Source of the DNA: Burkholderiales bacterium
GTDB lineage: Bacteria > Pseudomonadota > Gammaproteobacteria > Burkholderiales > Burkholderiaceae_D
Assembly: GCA_003136595.1 (NCBI GenBank)
Contig: PLEY01000090.1
Location: 716 to 33,122 of the forward strand
DNA length: 32,407 bases
Reading direction: 5' to 3'
A program made the position numbers and the translations under genes. The notes below the pieces were generated by a model. That model made no database searches. It saw only the letters and a list, made by a program, of their open reading frames with translations, and was not told the origin of the DNA. Positions 18,152 to 30,509 of the stretch are shown here, piece by piece (position 1 is the stretch's first letter; each line of letters starts with the position of its first letter).

Positions 18152-18973
18152 ATGACTGACACGAACATCCTTTTGCCGCGTGCTGTGCGGCGCTATGCGC
18201 GGAGCGCCGCGCTGGCCTTCATCCCGACGTTCCTCCTCGCGTTCGGACTTGCTGCCACCGCCCTGGCAGAGAACATCGGCAACATCGAGCGCGTCGCCGG
18301 TGCCGTGACGATCCAGGACAATTCCGGAGCCAGCCGCGCGGCACAGCAGGGTCAGCCGATCTCCGAGGGCGACACGGTCACCACCGGACCCGACGGCGAG
18401 GTGCTCTTCAAGATGATCGACAGCGGTGCCGTCGCCCTGCGGCCGAAGACCCAGATGCGCTTTACCGAATACAAATTCGAATCCAAGCCCACCGACAGCA
18501 GCGTCTTGAACCTGTTCAAGGGTTCGGTACGCGCCCTGACAGGGCTGATCGGCAAGGTCCATCCCGAGAAGGCCTATATCCGCACGCCGGCGGCGACCGT
18601 GGGCATCCGGGGGACTGACCACGAGACCGTGGTGCTGCTCGAAGACTCGCCCGATGGCAGTGCCGGGACCTACGACCGCGTCTACGAGGGCAATACGTAT
18701 ATCGAGGCCCAGAACGGCGAGCGGATCGCGGTCCAGCCGAACCAGGTCGGCTACTCTCCGCAGGACGTGCTGAAGGTCGCCGCGCAGCTTGGCCTGTTGA
18801 AGGGCGTACCGCGCTTCTTTGTGACAGGACGCTTCGATGATCTCTTCGCCGTGTTCGCCCAGGAACTGCAGCGGCGTCTCCAGGAGCGTTTGAACCAGGC
18901 CACGAAGGGCCGGCTCAACGGACTGCCCGTGCCGGTCCAGATTCCCGAGGGTCTGGGCAACCTCTTCAAGTAG
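18152..18973 (+). CDS. FecR-domain-containing exported protein
   Basis: Signal peptide (LAFIPTFLLAFGLAATALAENIG); FecR-type region GQPISEGDTVTTGPDGEVLFKMIDSGAVALRPKTQMRFTEYKF...YIRTPAATVGIRGTDHETVV. Confidence 0.88.
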   Translation: MTDTNILLPRAVRRYARSAALAFIPTFLLAFGLAATALAENIGNIERVAGAVTIQDNSGASRAAQQGQPISEGDTVTTGPDGEVLFKMIDSGAVALRPKTQMRFTEYKFESKPTDSSVLNLFKGSVRALTGLIGKVHPEKAYIRTPAATVGIRGTDHETVVLLEDSPDGSAGTYDRVYEGNTYIEAQNGERIAVQPNQVGYSPQDVLKVAAQLGLLKGVPRFFVTGRFDDLFAVFAQELQRRLQERLNQATKGRLNGLPVPVQIPEGLGNLFK

Positions 18974-19030
18974 CGCCTTCCGGCGTGCCGCGCGTGACCC
19001 CTGCCGCGCGGGCTGCACCCCTCGCGCAGG

Positions 19031-19036
19031 TATAAT
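19031..19036 (+). promoter_or_regulatory. candidate -10 element (TATAAT) upstream of leuS
   Basis: TATAAT at 19031-19036, 63 nt upstream of the likely ATG at 19100; no convincing -35. Confidence 0.3.
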
Positions 19037-19099
19037 TCGCCTTTTGGCACAGCCGGCGGATCGGCCGTTGCGGACATGTCATTGCCCAGCCCACAGACC

Positions 19100-21774
<2,675 letters not shown>

Positions 21775-21775
<1 letters not shown>

Positions 21776-22287
21776 TGCGGCAGACGCTGCGCGCCCCCCG
21801 CTTCCTCGCGCTCCTCATGGCGGCGGGCGCCGTCACGCTCGGCGCCTGCGGCTTCCAGTTGCGCGGCACCACGGCAATCCCCTTCAAGACGCTGTACATC
21901 GGCGTGGCCGACACCTCGCCGATCGCCGTCTCCCTGCGACGCAGCATCCGCGACAACGGGCCGACACGCATCGTGACGGATGCGACCCAGGCCGAGGCCA
22001 AGCTCGAGATTCAGCACGAGTCAGTCACGTCGGACATCCAGACCATCAACAGTCTGGGACTCGCAACCGAATACAACCTCTACTATCACATCCAGTTTCG
22101 CGTCGTCAGCAACAAGGGCCGGATCTACATCCCGCCGGTCCAACTGACCTTAACGCGGCTGATCCTGTCGAACAACAATGCCGTCCTGGCCGAGAACAAC
22201 CAGATCAACAACCTGGTTGCCGACATGCAGGCCGACGCCGTGCAGCAGATCCTCAGGCGCATCGAGGCCATCAAGCCGGAGCAATAG
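21775..22287 (+). CDS. lptE: LPS-assembly lipoprotein LptE
   Basis: GTG start at 21775 overlapping the leuS TAG; lipobox LGAC followed by GFQLRG; 170 aa; lies between leuS and holA. Confidence 0.93.
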
Positions 22288-22292
22288 GCAGC

Positions 22293-23306
22293 ATGCAGCT
22301 GAGAAGCGAGGATCTCGAGACCCACCTGGGGGCTGCGCTCGCGCCGCTTTACGTCGTCTCCGGGGACGAGCACCTTCTTGTCATCGAGGCCGCCGACCGG
22401 ATCCGTCGCGCCGCGCGTGCCGCCGGATTTATCGAGCGCGACGTCCTCGTCAACGAACGCAGCTTCCGCTGGAGCCTGCTCGAGGAAAGCGCGCGCAGCA
22501 TGAGCCTGTTCGGCGATCGCAAACTGATCGATCTGCGCATCCCGGGTGGCAAACCCGGCCGTGAGGGGAGCCTTGCGCTGCAGGCACACGCGGCGGTGAA
22601 GAGCCCTGACCTGATGACGCTCATCACGTTGCCGCGCTTGGAGCGTGAACAACGCGGCGCCGCCTGGTTCAAGGCGCTCGAAGGCAGGGCGGTGGTGATC
22701 GAGATACCTGAGGTCGAGCGCGCCCAGCTTGGCGCCTGGATCGGGGCACGGCTTGCGCGCCAGGGCCAGCGCTGTGCGGCCGAGAGCCTGGCTTTCATTG
22801 CCGAGCGTGTCGAAGGCAACCTGCTCGCCGCACATCAGGAGATCCAGAAGCTCGGGCTGCTTTATCCCGCGGGCGAGCTCGCATTCGAAGAGGTCCAGGG
22901 CGCGGTGCTCAACGTCGCCCGCTATGATGTGTTCAAGCTCAATGAGGCGATGCTGGCCGGCGACCGCGCTCGCCTCGTCAGATCGCTCGAGGGCCTGCGC
23001 GCGGAGGGTGATGCGCCCGTGCTGGTGCACTGGGTCCTGACCGATGAGATCCGCACCCTGGCGCGGGCTGCTGCGGCCGTGGCGAGCGGCAGACCCCTGC
23101 CCACGGTGCTGCGCGAACTAAGGGTCTGGGGTGCCCGGGAGCGCCTCTACGAGGCCGCGCTGCGCCGCGTGCGGCCCGCGGTGCTCGTGCGGGCGCTGCA
23201 GCGCGCCGCGGAACTCGATAAGATGGCAAAAGGCCTGCGCGTAGCGCAGCGTTCCGGCAACATCTGGGACGAATTGCTGCGCCTGGGCATGATGATCGCG
23301 ACATGA
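22293..23306 (+). CDS. holA: DNA polymerase III subunit delta
   Basis: 337 aa; [42 protein letters not shown]...[18 protein letters not shown]-like core ([20 protein letters not shown]), [14 protein letters not shown]. Confidence 0.94.
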   Translation: MQLRSEDLETHLGAALAPLYVVSGDEHLLVIEAADRIRRAARAAGFIERDVLVNERSFRWSLLEESARSMSLFGDRKLIDLRIPGGKPGREGSLALQAHAAVKSPDLMTLITLPRLEREQRGAAWFKALEGRAVVIEIPEVERAQLGAWIGARLARQGQRCAAESLAFIAERVEGNLLAAHQEIQKLGLLYPAGELAFEEVQGAVLNVARYDVFKLNEAMLAGDRARLVRSLEGLRAEGDAPVLVHWVLTDEIRTLARAAAAVASGRPLPTVLRELRVWGARERLYEAALRRVRPAVLVRALQRAAELDKMAKGLRVAQRSGNIWDELLRLGMMIAT

Positions 23307-23316
23307 GAGCCACGCT

Positions 23317-24582
23317 TTGAGCACACCTGATACCGCGCCTTTGATCGAGGTCCTGGGCCGCGCCGCACGCCGTGCCGCACGCGAGATGGCGCGCGCCAGC
23401 ACCGGGCAGAAGAACGCGGCGCTCCTCGCGATCGCAGCGCGGCTGCGCGGCGCCGCGCCCGACCTGCTGGCTGCCAACCAAGAGGATGTCGCGAAGGCCC
23501 GCGTGGCGGGGCTTGACGCGGCGGCGCTCGACCGGCTCGGTCTGTCCGCAGCGGGTGTCGAGTTGATGGCCCGCGGCCTCGAGGAAGTGGCCGCGCTTGC
23601 CGATCCGATCGGCGCCGTCAGTGAACTGGTCACCCGCCCCTCGGGCCTCCAGGTCGGGCGCATGCGCGTGCCGCTCGGGGTCGTCGGCATCATCTACGAG
23701 TCGCGACCCAATGTCACGATCGACGCCGCGGCGTTGTGCATCAAGTCGGGCAACGCGGCGATTCTGCGCGGCGGCTCGGAAGCGCACACCTGCAATCTCG
23801 CGCTCGCCGGCCTCATCCGGGCGGGCCTCGCCGCCGCGGGACTCCCGGCCCACGCGGTCCAACAGGTCGAGACCACCGAACGCGCCATGGTGGGCGCAAT
23901 GGCCACGGCAACGCAGTACATCGACATCCTGGTGCCGCGCGGCGGCCGCAGCCTGATCGAGCGTCTGATCCAGGAGGCGACGGTGCCGATGATCAAGCAT
24001 CTGGAGGGCATCTGCCACGTCTACATCGATTCCGGCGCCGACATCGCCCAGGCGATCGCGATCGCCGACAATGCGAAGACCCAGCGCTACGGGACCTGCA
24101 ACACCATGGAGACGCTCCTCGTGCACGCCGACATCGCGGCACAGGTGCTGCCTGCGCTCGCCGCCATCTATGCGGACAAGGGCGTCGAGCTGCGCGGCGA
24201 TCTGCGCACGCGCGAACTCATCCCCGGCATCGGCAGTGCAACCGAGCTCGACTGGCGGACCGAATACCTCGCGCCGATCCTGGCCATCCGTGTCGTCGAA
24301 GACCTCGACGCCGCGATCGAGCACATCAACACCTACAGCTCCCGGCACACCGACGCGATCGTGACCCGCGACTACGCGCGCGCCTTGCGCTTCCTGCGCG
24401 AGGTCGATTCCGCCTCGGTGCTGGTCAACGCCTCGACCCGCTTTGCCGATGGGTTCGAATACGGCCTGGGCGCTGAGATCGGCATCTCGAACGACAAACT
24501 GCATGCCCGCGGCCCGGTGGGCCTGGAAGGCCTGACAAGCCAGAAATACGTGGTCTTCGGTCACGGCGAGATCCGCCGCTAG
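23317..24582 (+). CDS. proA: glutamate-5-semialdehyde dehydrogenase (gamma-glutamyl phosphate reductase)
   Basis: 421 aa, TTG start; [80 protein letters not shown]. Confidence 0.97.
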   Translation: MSTPDTAPLIEVLGRAARRAAREMARASTGQKNAALLAIAARLRGAAPDLLAANQEDVAKARVAGLDAAALDRLGLSAAGVELMARGLEEVAALADPIGAVSELVTRPSGLQVGRMRVPLGVVGIIYESRPNVTIDAAALCIKSGNAAILRGGSEAHTCNLALAGLIRAGLAAAGLPAHAVQQVETTERAMVGAMATATQYIDILVPRGGRSLIERLIQEATVPMIKHLEGICHVYIDSGADIAQAIAIADNAKTQRYGTCNTMETLLVHADIAAQVLPALAAIYADKGVELRGDLRTRELIPGIGSATELDWRTEYLAPILAIRVVEDLDAAIEHINTYSSRHTDAIVTRDYARALRFLREVDSASVLVNASTRFADGFEYGLGAEIGISNDKLHARGPVGLEGLTSQKYVVFGHGEIRR

Positions 24583-24590
24583 GCCGCGCG

Positions 24591-25016
24591 ATGCTCTGGG
24601 TCAAGGCGCTGCACATCGTCTTTGTGACCTCCTGGTTCGCGGGACTGTTCTATCTGCCGCGCATCTACGTGAACCTCGCCCTCGAGTCCGAGGGCGCGGC
24701 GCGCGCGCGGCTTCTGCTCATGGCCCGCAAGCTCCTGCGTTTCACCACACTGCTTGCGGTGCCCGCCGTGGCGTTCGGCCTGTGGCTGTTCCTGGGTTTT
24801 GGCATCGGTCTCGCGGGTCCGGGCAACGGCTGGCTCCACGCCAAACTCGTGCTGGTTCTCCTGGTCATCGCGTACCATGCCTACTGCGCGGTCCTGTTGC
24901 GCCAGTTTCAGGCCGGCAGCAACCATCACTCGAGCCTGTGGTACCGGTGGTTCAATGAGGCACCGGTCCTGCTGCTCCTGGCCATCGTGCTTCTGGTGGT
25001 CCTCAAACCATTCTGA
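24591..25016 (+). CDS. CopD/HemJ-like membrane protein (UPF0093 type; possible protoporphyrinogen oxidase HemJ)
   Basis: 141 aa; MLWVKALHIVFVTSWFAGLFYLPRIYVNLAL...WLHAKLVLVLLVIAYHAYCAVLLRQF...YRWFNEAPVLLLLAIVLLVVLKPF, with HemJ-like conserved His, Arg and Lys positions. Confidence 0.82.
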   Translation: MLWVKALHIVFVTSWFAGLFYLPRIYVNLALESEGAARARLLLMARKLLRFTTLLAVPAVAFGLWLFLGFGIGLAGPGNGWLHAKLVLVLLVIAYHAYCAVLLRQFQAGSNHHSSLWYRWFNEAPVLLLLAIVLLVVLKPF

Positions 25017-25024
25017 GAGAAGCC

Positions 25025-25639
25025 ATGAACACGCCCGTCATCGATTATTACCTCGCACCGCAATCACCCTGGACCTTCCTCGGGCACGCGCGCTTCGCGG
25101 CACTGGCACAGGCCGCCGGGGCTGTGGTGCGGGTCAAGCCCGTCGACCTGGCGCGCGTCTTCTCGCTCTCGGGAGGGCTGCCCCTCGGGCAGCGCGCGCC
25201 CCAGAGACAGAGCTACCGGCTCATCGAATTGCGCCGCTTCAGCGCGCTCCTCGGCATACCGCTGAATCTGGCACCCAGGCATTTCCCGGTGGCAGGCGAT
25301 GCCGGGGCGCGCCTCATCATTGCCGGCGAGGCCGCGCACGGAGCCGGCGTGGCGCTCGCGTTGACGCACGCCCTCGGGCGCGCCGTCTGGCAGGAGGAGC
25401 GCGATATCGCAGCGCCTGCGACGCTGATCGATCTGGCCGACGATCTGGGCCTGGACGGTGCCCGGTTGTTCGCGGAAAGCGAGGGCGACGCCATGACGGC
25501 GGCCTATCTGCGCCATACGGAGGACGCCTTGCGCGACGAAGTCTTCGGTGCCCCGACCTACGTCCTCGCAGGCGAGCGCTTCTGGGGTCAGGATCGACTC
25601 GATCTGCTCGAACGAGCCCTGGCAGGCCCTGCCCGGTGA
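25025..25639 (+). CDS. 2-hydroxychromene-2-carboxylate isomerase / DsbA-like family protein
   Basis: 204 aa; IDYYLAPQSPWTFLGHARFAALAQAAGAVVRVKPVDLARVF...EVFGAPTYVLAGERFWGQDRLDLLERAL. Confidence 0.88.
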   Translation: MNTPVIDYYLAPQSPWTFLGHARFAALAQAAGAVVRVKPVDLARVFSLSGGLPLGQRAPQRQSYRLIELRRFSALLGIPLNLAPRHFPVAGDAGARLIIAGEAAHGAGVALALTHALGRAVWQEERDIAAPATLIDLADDLGLDGARLFAESEGDAMTAAYLRHTEDALRDEVFGAPTYVLAGERFWGQDRLDLLERALAGPAR

Positions 25640-26832
25640 CCGCGGGCGCGCACTGGTTTGTTCCCTGCCCGCGCGGCCTCGAAGCGGTGCTCGCCGAGGA
25701 ACTCGGTGAACTCGGTGTCGCCACCGGCAAGATCGTGCAGGGCGGTGTGCATCTGGGCGCAAGCCTCGCCGAGGCGTACCGCGTCAATCTGCGTTCGCGC
25801 CTTGCCAGCCGGGTGCTCTGGCAGATCGCCCGCGCGCCTTATCGCAGCGAGGACGACATCTACAAGCTCGCCCTGCGTCAGCCCTGGGGTGACTGGTTTG
25901 ACGTCGATCTGACGATCCGGGTCGACGTCTCGGCGACCCGCAGCCCCCTGCGCAGCCTCGAATTCACAACGCTTCGGATCAAGGACGCGGTCTGTGACCA
26001 CCTGCGCTCGGCGACCGGCCGACGCCCGAGCGTCGATACGCGTGCGCCGGATGTGCGCATCTACGCGTACCTCGACGAGAGCCAGTGCACGCTCTACCTG
26101 GACACGTCGGGTGACGCGCTCTTCAAGCGCGGCTGGCGCACCGAGGCGGGCGAGGCGCCGCTGCGCGAAAACCTCGCGGCGGGCGTGCTGCGTCTTGCGG
26201 GCTGGCGGCCGGGCGAACCGCTTCTTGACCCCATGTGTGGCAGCGGCAGCTTCATCGTCGAGGCCGCCCAGACCTGCCTTGGGATCGCGCCGGGCAGCCA
26301 GCGGCGCTTTGGCTTCGAGAAGTTGAAGACCTTCGATAGCGACCTGTGGGCCACCGAGCAGGTTCGGCCACCCTTCGAGTCCCTGGCAGGTGATCCGCAC
26401 CTGGCCGCAAGCGACGTGGCGGGTGACTCGATCGTGCAGACCCGCGCGAACCTCGCGCGCGCCGGTGTCCCTGCCGACGTACTCGAGTTGATCTTGCTCA
26501 AACAGGTGGATGCGCGCCATATCCGTCCCACGACGGCGCCCGGCATGATCGTTGTGAATCCGCCCTATGGGCAGCGCATCGGGCTGCGAGGTGCCAGCGA
26601 CGAGGGCAGCTTCTTCGCAGAATTCGGCAACACGCTCAAGCAGCGTTTTGCGGGCTGGCGGTGCTCGATCCTCTCGGCCGACCTGGCGTTGCAAAAGAAG
26701 CTGCGTCTCGCCCCCAGCCGGCGCACGCCGCTCTACAACGGCGCCATCGAGTGCCGCCTGTACCGCTTCGACCTGGTCGAGGGTTCCGCGCGTCGCAGCG
26801 CGCCGGCCGCACTACCGCCCATCGAGCCCTAG
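25636..26832 (+). CDS. THUMP-domain class I SAM-dependent RNA methyltransferase (RlmL N-half-like)
   Basis: GTG start at 25636 in a GTGA overlap with the previous gene; HWFVPCPRGLEAVLAEELGELG, LLDPMCGSGSFIVEAAQTCLGIAPGSQRRFGFEKL, MIVVNPPYGQRIG. Confidence 0.9.
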   Translation: MTAGAHWFVPCPRGLEAVLAEELGELGVATGKIVQGGVHLGASLAEAYRVNLRSRLASRVLWQIARAPYRSEDDIYKLALRQPWGDWFDVDLTIRVDVSATRSPLRSLEFTTLRIKDAVCDHLRSATGRRPSVDTRAPDVRIYAYLDESQCTLYLDTSGDALFKRGWRTEAGEAPLRENLAAGVLRLAGWRPGEPLLDPMCGSGSFIVEAAQTCLGIAPGSQRRFGFEKLKTFDSDLWATEQVRPPFESLAGDPHLAASDVAGDSIVQTRANLARAGVPADVLELILLKQVDARHIRPTTAPGMIVVNPPYGQRIGLRGASDEGSFFAEFGNTLKQRFAGWRCSILSADLALQKKLRLAPSRRTPLYNGAIECRLYRFDLVEGSARRSAPAALPPIEP

Positions 26833-27317
26833 GCGGGACCGATCGCCTTCTGGATGTCTTTTTCGAGTGACTGGGGACTGGTTGTGGAGGCGTAGCGGTC
26901 GGCGACGACGCCATCGCGACCGACCAGGAACTTCGTGAAGTTCCACTTGATGTCCTTGCTGCCGAGGATGCCCGGCGCCGCGTCCTTCAGGAAGGCATAG
27001 AGCGGGTGAGTGTTGGCGCCGTTGACATCGATCTTGGCGAACAACGGGAACTTGACGCCGAACTTGGTCTCGCAGAAGGTCTGGATCTCCTCGCTCGAGC
27101 CCGGTTCCTGTCCGCCAAACTGGTTGCACGGAAAACCCAGTATCTCGAGACCCTGGTCGTGGTACTTCTCGTAGAGTTCCTCGAGCCCCTTGTACTGGGG
27201 GGTGAAGCCGCACTTGCTCGCGGTGTTGACGATGAGCAGCACCTTGCCTTTGAACTGCGCGAGCGACACCTCCTGCCCATCGATGGTGTTGGCGGAAAAC
27301 TCGTAGATCGACGTCAT
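26829..27317 (-). CDS. glutathione peroxidase family protein
   Basis: 162 aa; VLLIVNTASKCGFTPQYKGLEELYEKY, LGFPCNQFGGQEPGSSEEI, IKWNFTKFLVGRDG. Confidence 0.95.
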   Translation of the reverse strand: MTSIYEFSANTIDGQEVSLAQFKGKVLLIVNTASKCGFTPQYKGLEELYEKYHDQGLEILGFPCNQFGGQEPGSSEEIQTFCETKFGVKFPLFAKIDVNGANTHPLYAFLKDAAPGILGSKDIKWNFTKFLVGRDGVVADRYASTTSPQSLEKDIQKAIGPA

Positions 27318-27357
27318 GTCTCGGATTCCTCTATGAAGCGGCTGGGCGCTGGGGCCT

Positions 27358-28494
27358 CTAGACGATGTCCAGATGCTCGATGCCCTTGGTCAGATCCGAG
27401 GCCTTGGCGTTCTTGCTGTGCAGCTTGATGGCCAGACGCAGGTCGTTGACGGAGTCGGCGTTGCGCAATGCGTCTTCATAGGAGATCTTGTCCGCCTCGA
27501 ACAGATCGAAGAGCGCCTGATCGAAGGTCTGCATGCCAAGCTCACGGGAGCGCTTCATGATCTCCTTGATCTCGTGCACGTCGCCCTTGAAGATGAGGTC
27601 GGCGATGAGGGGGGAGTTCAGCATGATCTCGACCGCCGGGATCCGGCCCTTGGTGTCCTTTAGCGGGATGAGGCGTTGCGACACCATGCCCTTCAGGTTG
27701 AGCGACAGGTCCATGAGCAGCTGCGGTCGCCGCTCCTCGGGGAAGAAATTGATGATCCGGTCGAGCGCCTGGTTGGAACTGTTGGCGTGCAGTGTCGCCA
27801 GGCACAGGTGACCGGTCTCGGCAAAGGCGATGGCGTGCTCCATGGTCTCCCGATCCCGGATCTCGCCGATCAGGATCACGTCAGGCGCCTGGCGCAGGGT
27901 GTTCTTCAGCGCGGCATGCCAGTCATCGGTATCGACGCCCACCTCGCGCTGGGTGATGATGCAGTTGCGGTGAGGGTGGACGTACTCGACCGGATCCTCG
28001 ACCGTGATGATGTGCCCGTAACTGTTCTCGTTGCGATAGCCGATCAGGGAGGCCAGCGTGGTGGACTTGCCCGAACCGGTGGCACCGACCATGATGACCA
28101 GCCCGCGCTTGGTCATGACGACATCCTTTAGGACCGTCGGGATGCCGAGGTCCTCGACCTTGGGGATGATGGTCGTGATGGTCCGCAGCACCAGTCCGAT
28201 GCGACCCTGCTGGACGAAAGCGTTGACCCGGAAGCGGCCGATACCAGCCGGGCTGATGGCGAAGTTGCATTCCTTCTTCGCCTCGAACTCGGCCGCCTGC
28301 TTGTCGTTCATGACGGCGCGGCACAGTTCGGCCGTGTGCTGCGGCGTGAGCGCCTGGTTCGAGACCGGCGTGACCTTGCCGTCGATCTTGAAGGCCGGTG
28401 GAAACTCGGCGGTGATGAAAAGATCGGACCCCTTCTTGCTGAGCATGAGCTTGAGCAAGTCGTACATGAATTTTGTAGCCTGTTCGCGTTCCAT
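27358..28494 (-). CDS. pilU: type IV pilus retraction ATPase PilU
   Basis: 378 aa; MEREQATKFMYDLLKLMLSKKGSDLFITAEFPPAFKIDGKVTP, Walker A MVGATGSGKSTTLASLIGYRN, GEIRDRETMEHAIAFAETGHLCLATLHANSSNQALDRIINFFPEERR; PilU-type C-terminus. Confidence 0.95.
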   Translation of the reverse strand: MEREQATKFMYDLLKLMLSKKGSDLFITAEFPPAFKIDGKVTPVSNQALTPQHTAELCRAVMNDKQAAEFEAKKECNFAISPAGIGRFRVNAFVQQGRIGLVLRTITTIIPKVEDLGIPTVLKDVVMTKRGLVIMVGATGSGKSTTLASLIGYRNENSYGHIITVEDPVEYVHPHRNCIITQREVGVDTDDWHAALKNTLRQAPDVILIGEIRDRETMEHAIAFAETGHLCLATLHANSSNQALDRIINFFPEERRPQLLMDLSLNLKGMVSQRLIPLKDTKGRIPAVEIMLNSPLIADLIFKGDVHEIKEIMKRSRELGMQTFDQALFDLFEADKISYEDALRNADSVNDLRLAIKLHSKNAKASDLTKGIEHLDIV

Positions 28495-28610
28495 GCTGTT
28501 TATCCTGGATGTGCCGCGTGAATCGGGTTGAGGGGGTCTGGATCACCTGCTCGCTACGGATTGCCGCCGGCGGGAGCAAGCGCCGCCCGCATGCGCCGCA
28601 GCGGGAGGGC

Positions 28611-29654
28611 CTAACCGGGGAAGTTGTCCTTGAGGGCTGCCTTGTTGCGCGCCTCGGCATTCGAGACCACGTTGCGCCGGACGAGATCCAGAAGATTCTG
28701 GTCGAGAGTCTGCATCCCGAAATTCTGTCCTGTCTGGATCGCCGAATACATCTGTGCGACTTTGTTCTCGCGGATCAGGTTGCGGATGGCAGGGGTGCCG
28801 ATCATGATCTCGTGGGCCGCCACGCGGCCGGCACCGTCCTTGGTCTTCAGGAGCGTCTGGGAGATGACCGCGCGCAGTGATTCGGACAGCATCGAGCGGA
28901 CCATCTCCTTCTCGGCAGCGGGAAAGACGTCGACGATCCGGTCGATCGTCTTGGCCGCCGACGAGGTGTGCAGGGTGCCGAACACCAGGTGACCGGTCTC
29001 GGCGGCCGTCAGAGCAAGCCGGATGGTCTCGAGATCACGCAACTCACCCACCAGGATGACGTCGGGGTCCTCACGCAGCGCCGAGCGCAGGGCATTGTTG
29101 AACGACAGCGTATGCGGGCCGACTTCCCGCTGGTTGATGAGGCACTTCTTGGATTCGTGCACGAATTCGATCGGATCCTCGACAGTCAGGATGTGGCCGT
29201 ATTCGTTGTCGTTGATATGGTTGACCATCGCGGCGAGGGTGGTCGACTTTCCCGAGCCGGTCGGACCTGTCACCAGCACAATACCGCGCGGCTGATTGCT
29301 GATCTCGGTGAAGATCTTCGGGGCGTTCAACTCCTCAAGCGAGAGCACCTTCGACGGGATGGTCCGCATGACGGCACCGGCACCCCGGTTCTGCACGAAG
29401 GCATTGACCCGAAAACGCGCGAGGCCCGGAATCGCGAACGAAAAATCGCACTCGAGATTCTCTTCGTAGAACTTGCGCTGCCCGTCATTCATGATGTCAT
29501 AGATCATCCCATGCACATCCTTGTGTTCCATGGGGGGCAGGTTGATCCGACGCACATCGCCGTGCACGCGGATCATGGGAGGCAAGCCCGCCGACAGGTG
29601 CAGGTCGGACGCCTTGTTCTTCACCACGAAGGCGAGCAGTTCCGAGATGTCCAT
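28611..29654 (-). CDS. pilT: type IV pilus twitching motility ATPase PilT
   Basis: 347 aa; MDISELLAFVVKNKASDLHLSAGLPPMIRVHGDVRRINLPPM, VTGPTGSGKSTTLAAMV, GELRDLETIRLALTAAETGHLVFGTLHTSSAAKTIDRIVDVFP. Confidence 0.96.
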   Translation of the reverse strand: MDISELLAFVVKNKASDLHLSAGLPPMIRVHGDVRRINLPPMEHKDVHGMIYDIMNDGQRKFYEENLECDFSFAIPGLARFRVNAFVQNRGAGAVMRTIPSKVLSLEELNAPKIFTEISNQPRGIVLVTGPTGSGKSTTLAAMVNHINDNEYGHILTVEDPIEFVHESKKCLINQREVGPHTLSFNNALRSALREDPDVILVGELRDLETIRLALTAAETGHLVFGTLHTSSAAKTIDRIVDVFPAAEKEMVRSMLSESLRAVISQTLLKTKDGAGRVAAHEIMIGTPAIRNLIRENKVAQMYSAIQTGQNFGMQTLDQNLLDLVRRNVVSNAEARNKAALKDNFPG

Positions 29655-29792
29655 CTATATAATCCTTTGCTTTGTGTTGATTGCTGCGCAGCCCTGCCGA
29701 GAGCGGCTGCGGCATCCGCGGTCGATCCTGGCAGGCTGACCCGTGCTAACGAATCTGCCAAAGACGGCCAAGTCCGGATAGTCGAGAAGATT

Positions 29793-30509
29793 ATGTTCGC
29801 AATTGCATCGAACTTGCAAGCCATACTCCAGCGTATCGAGGCCGCAACAGCCGCGGCGCGGCGCCCGGCCGGCTCGGTCGCCCTGATCGCTGTCTCCAAG
29901 ACCTTTCCCGCGGCGGCCATCGAGGCGGCGCACGCCGCCGGACAGCGTGCATTTGGCGAGAACTATGTCCAGGAGGCGCTTGCCAAGATGGCAGAGCTCG
30001 AGGCCCGCAGGGCGCTGACATCAGGTGCCGACCGGCCTCTGGAGTGGCACATGATCGGGCCGATCCAGAGCAACAAGACGCGCGCCATCGCGGAGCATTT
30101 CGATTGGGTCCACAGCGTCGACCGGCTGGCCATTGCCGAGCGGCTCGCGCGCCACCGTCCGGCCCACCTCGCACCCTTGAACCTGTGCCTGCAGGTGAAC
30201 ATCAGCGGCGAGGCCACCAAGAGTGGCGTTGCGCCCGAGCAACTGCCGGCCTTGGCGCGAGCCGTAAGCCTCTTGCCCGGAGTACGCTTGCGGGGTCTCA
30301 TGGGCATTCCCGAGCCCGCGCCCGAACCCACCCGTGAGCGCAGCGCGTTCGCTGCGTTGAGAGTCTTGCGGGATGTGTTGCGCGAAGCACAAATCGGGGT
30401 CGATGAACTGTCAATGGGCATGTCGGCGGACCTTGAACCCGCCATTCTGGAGGGCGCGACCATGGTCCGCGTCGGAACTGCGCTGTTTGGAGTGCGCCAT
30501 GCGGTCTAG
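29793..30509 (+). CDS. yggS: YggS family PLP homeostasis protein
   Basis: ATG at 29793 in the track ORF; VALIAVSKTFPAAAIEAAHAAGQRAFGENYVQEALAKM, WHMIGPIQSNKTRAIAEHFDWVHSVDR, LSMGMSADLEPAILEGATMVRVGTALFG. Confidence 0.95.
   Translation: MFAIASNLQAILQRIEAATAAARRPAGSVALIAVSKTFPAAAIEAAHAAGQRAFGENYVQEALAKMAELEARRALTSGADRPLEWHMIGPIQSNKTRAIAEHFDWVHSVDRLAIAERLARHRPAHLAPLNLCLQVNISGEATKSGVAPEQLPALARAVSLLPGVRLRGLMGIPEPAPEPTRERSAFAALRVLRDVLREAQIGVDELSMGMSADLEPAILEGATMVRVGTALFGVRHAV

Noticed and set aside
22978-24564. 528-aa minus-strand ORF opposite holA and proA
   Set aside because: Antisense to two conserved genes; not supported.
28569-28578. GCCGCCGGCGGG palindromic stretch between pilU and pilT
   Set aside because: Short GC palindrome expected by chance at this base composition; no further support.
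27358-29654. Two similar ATPase genes as a possible recent duplication
   Set aside because: They are the standard PilT and PilU paralogues beside yggS-proC, a known arrangement in proteobacteria.
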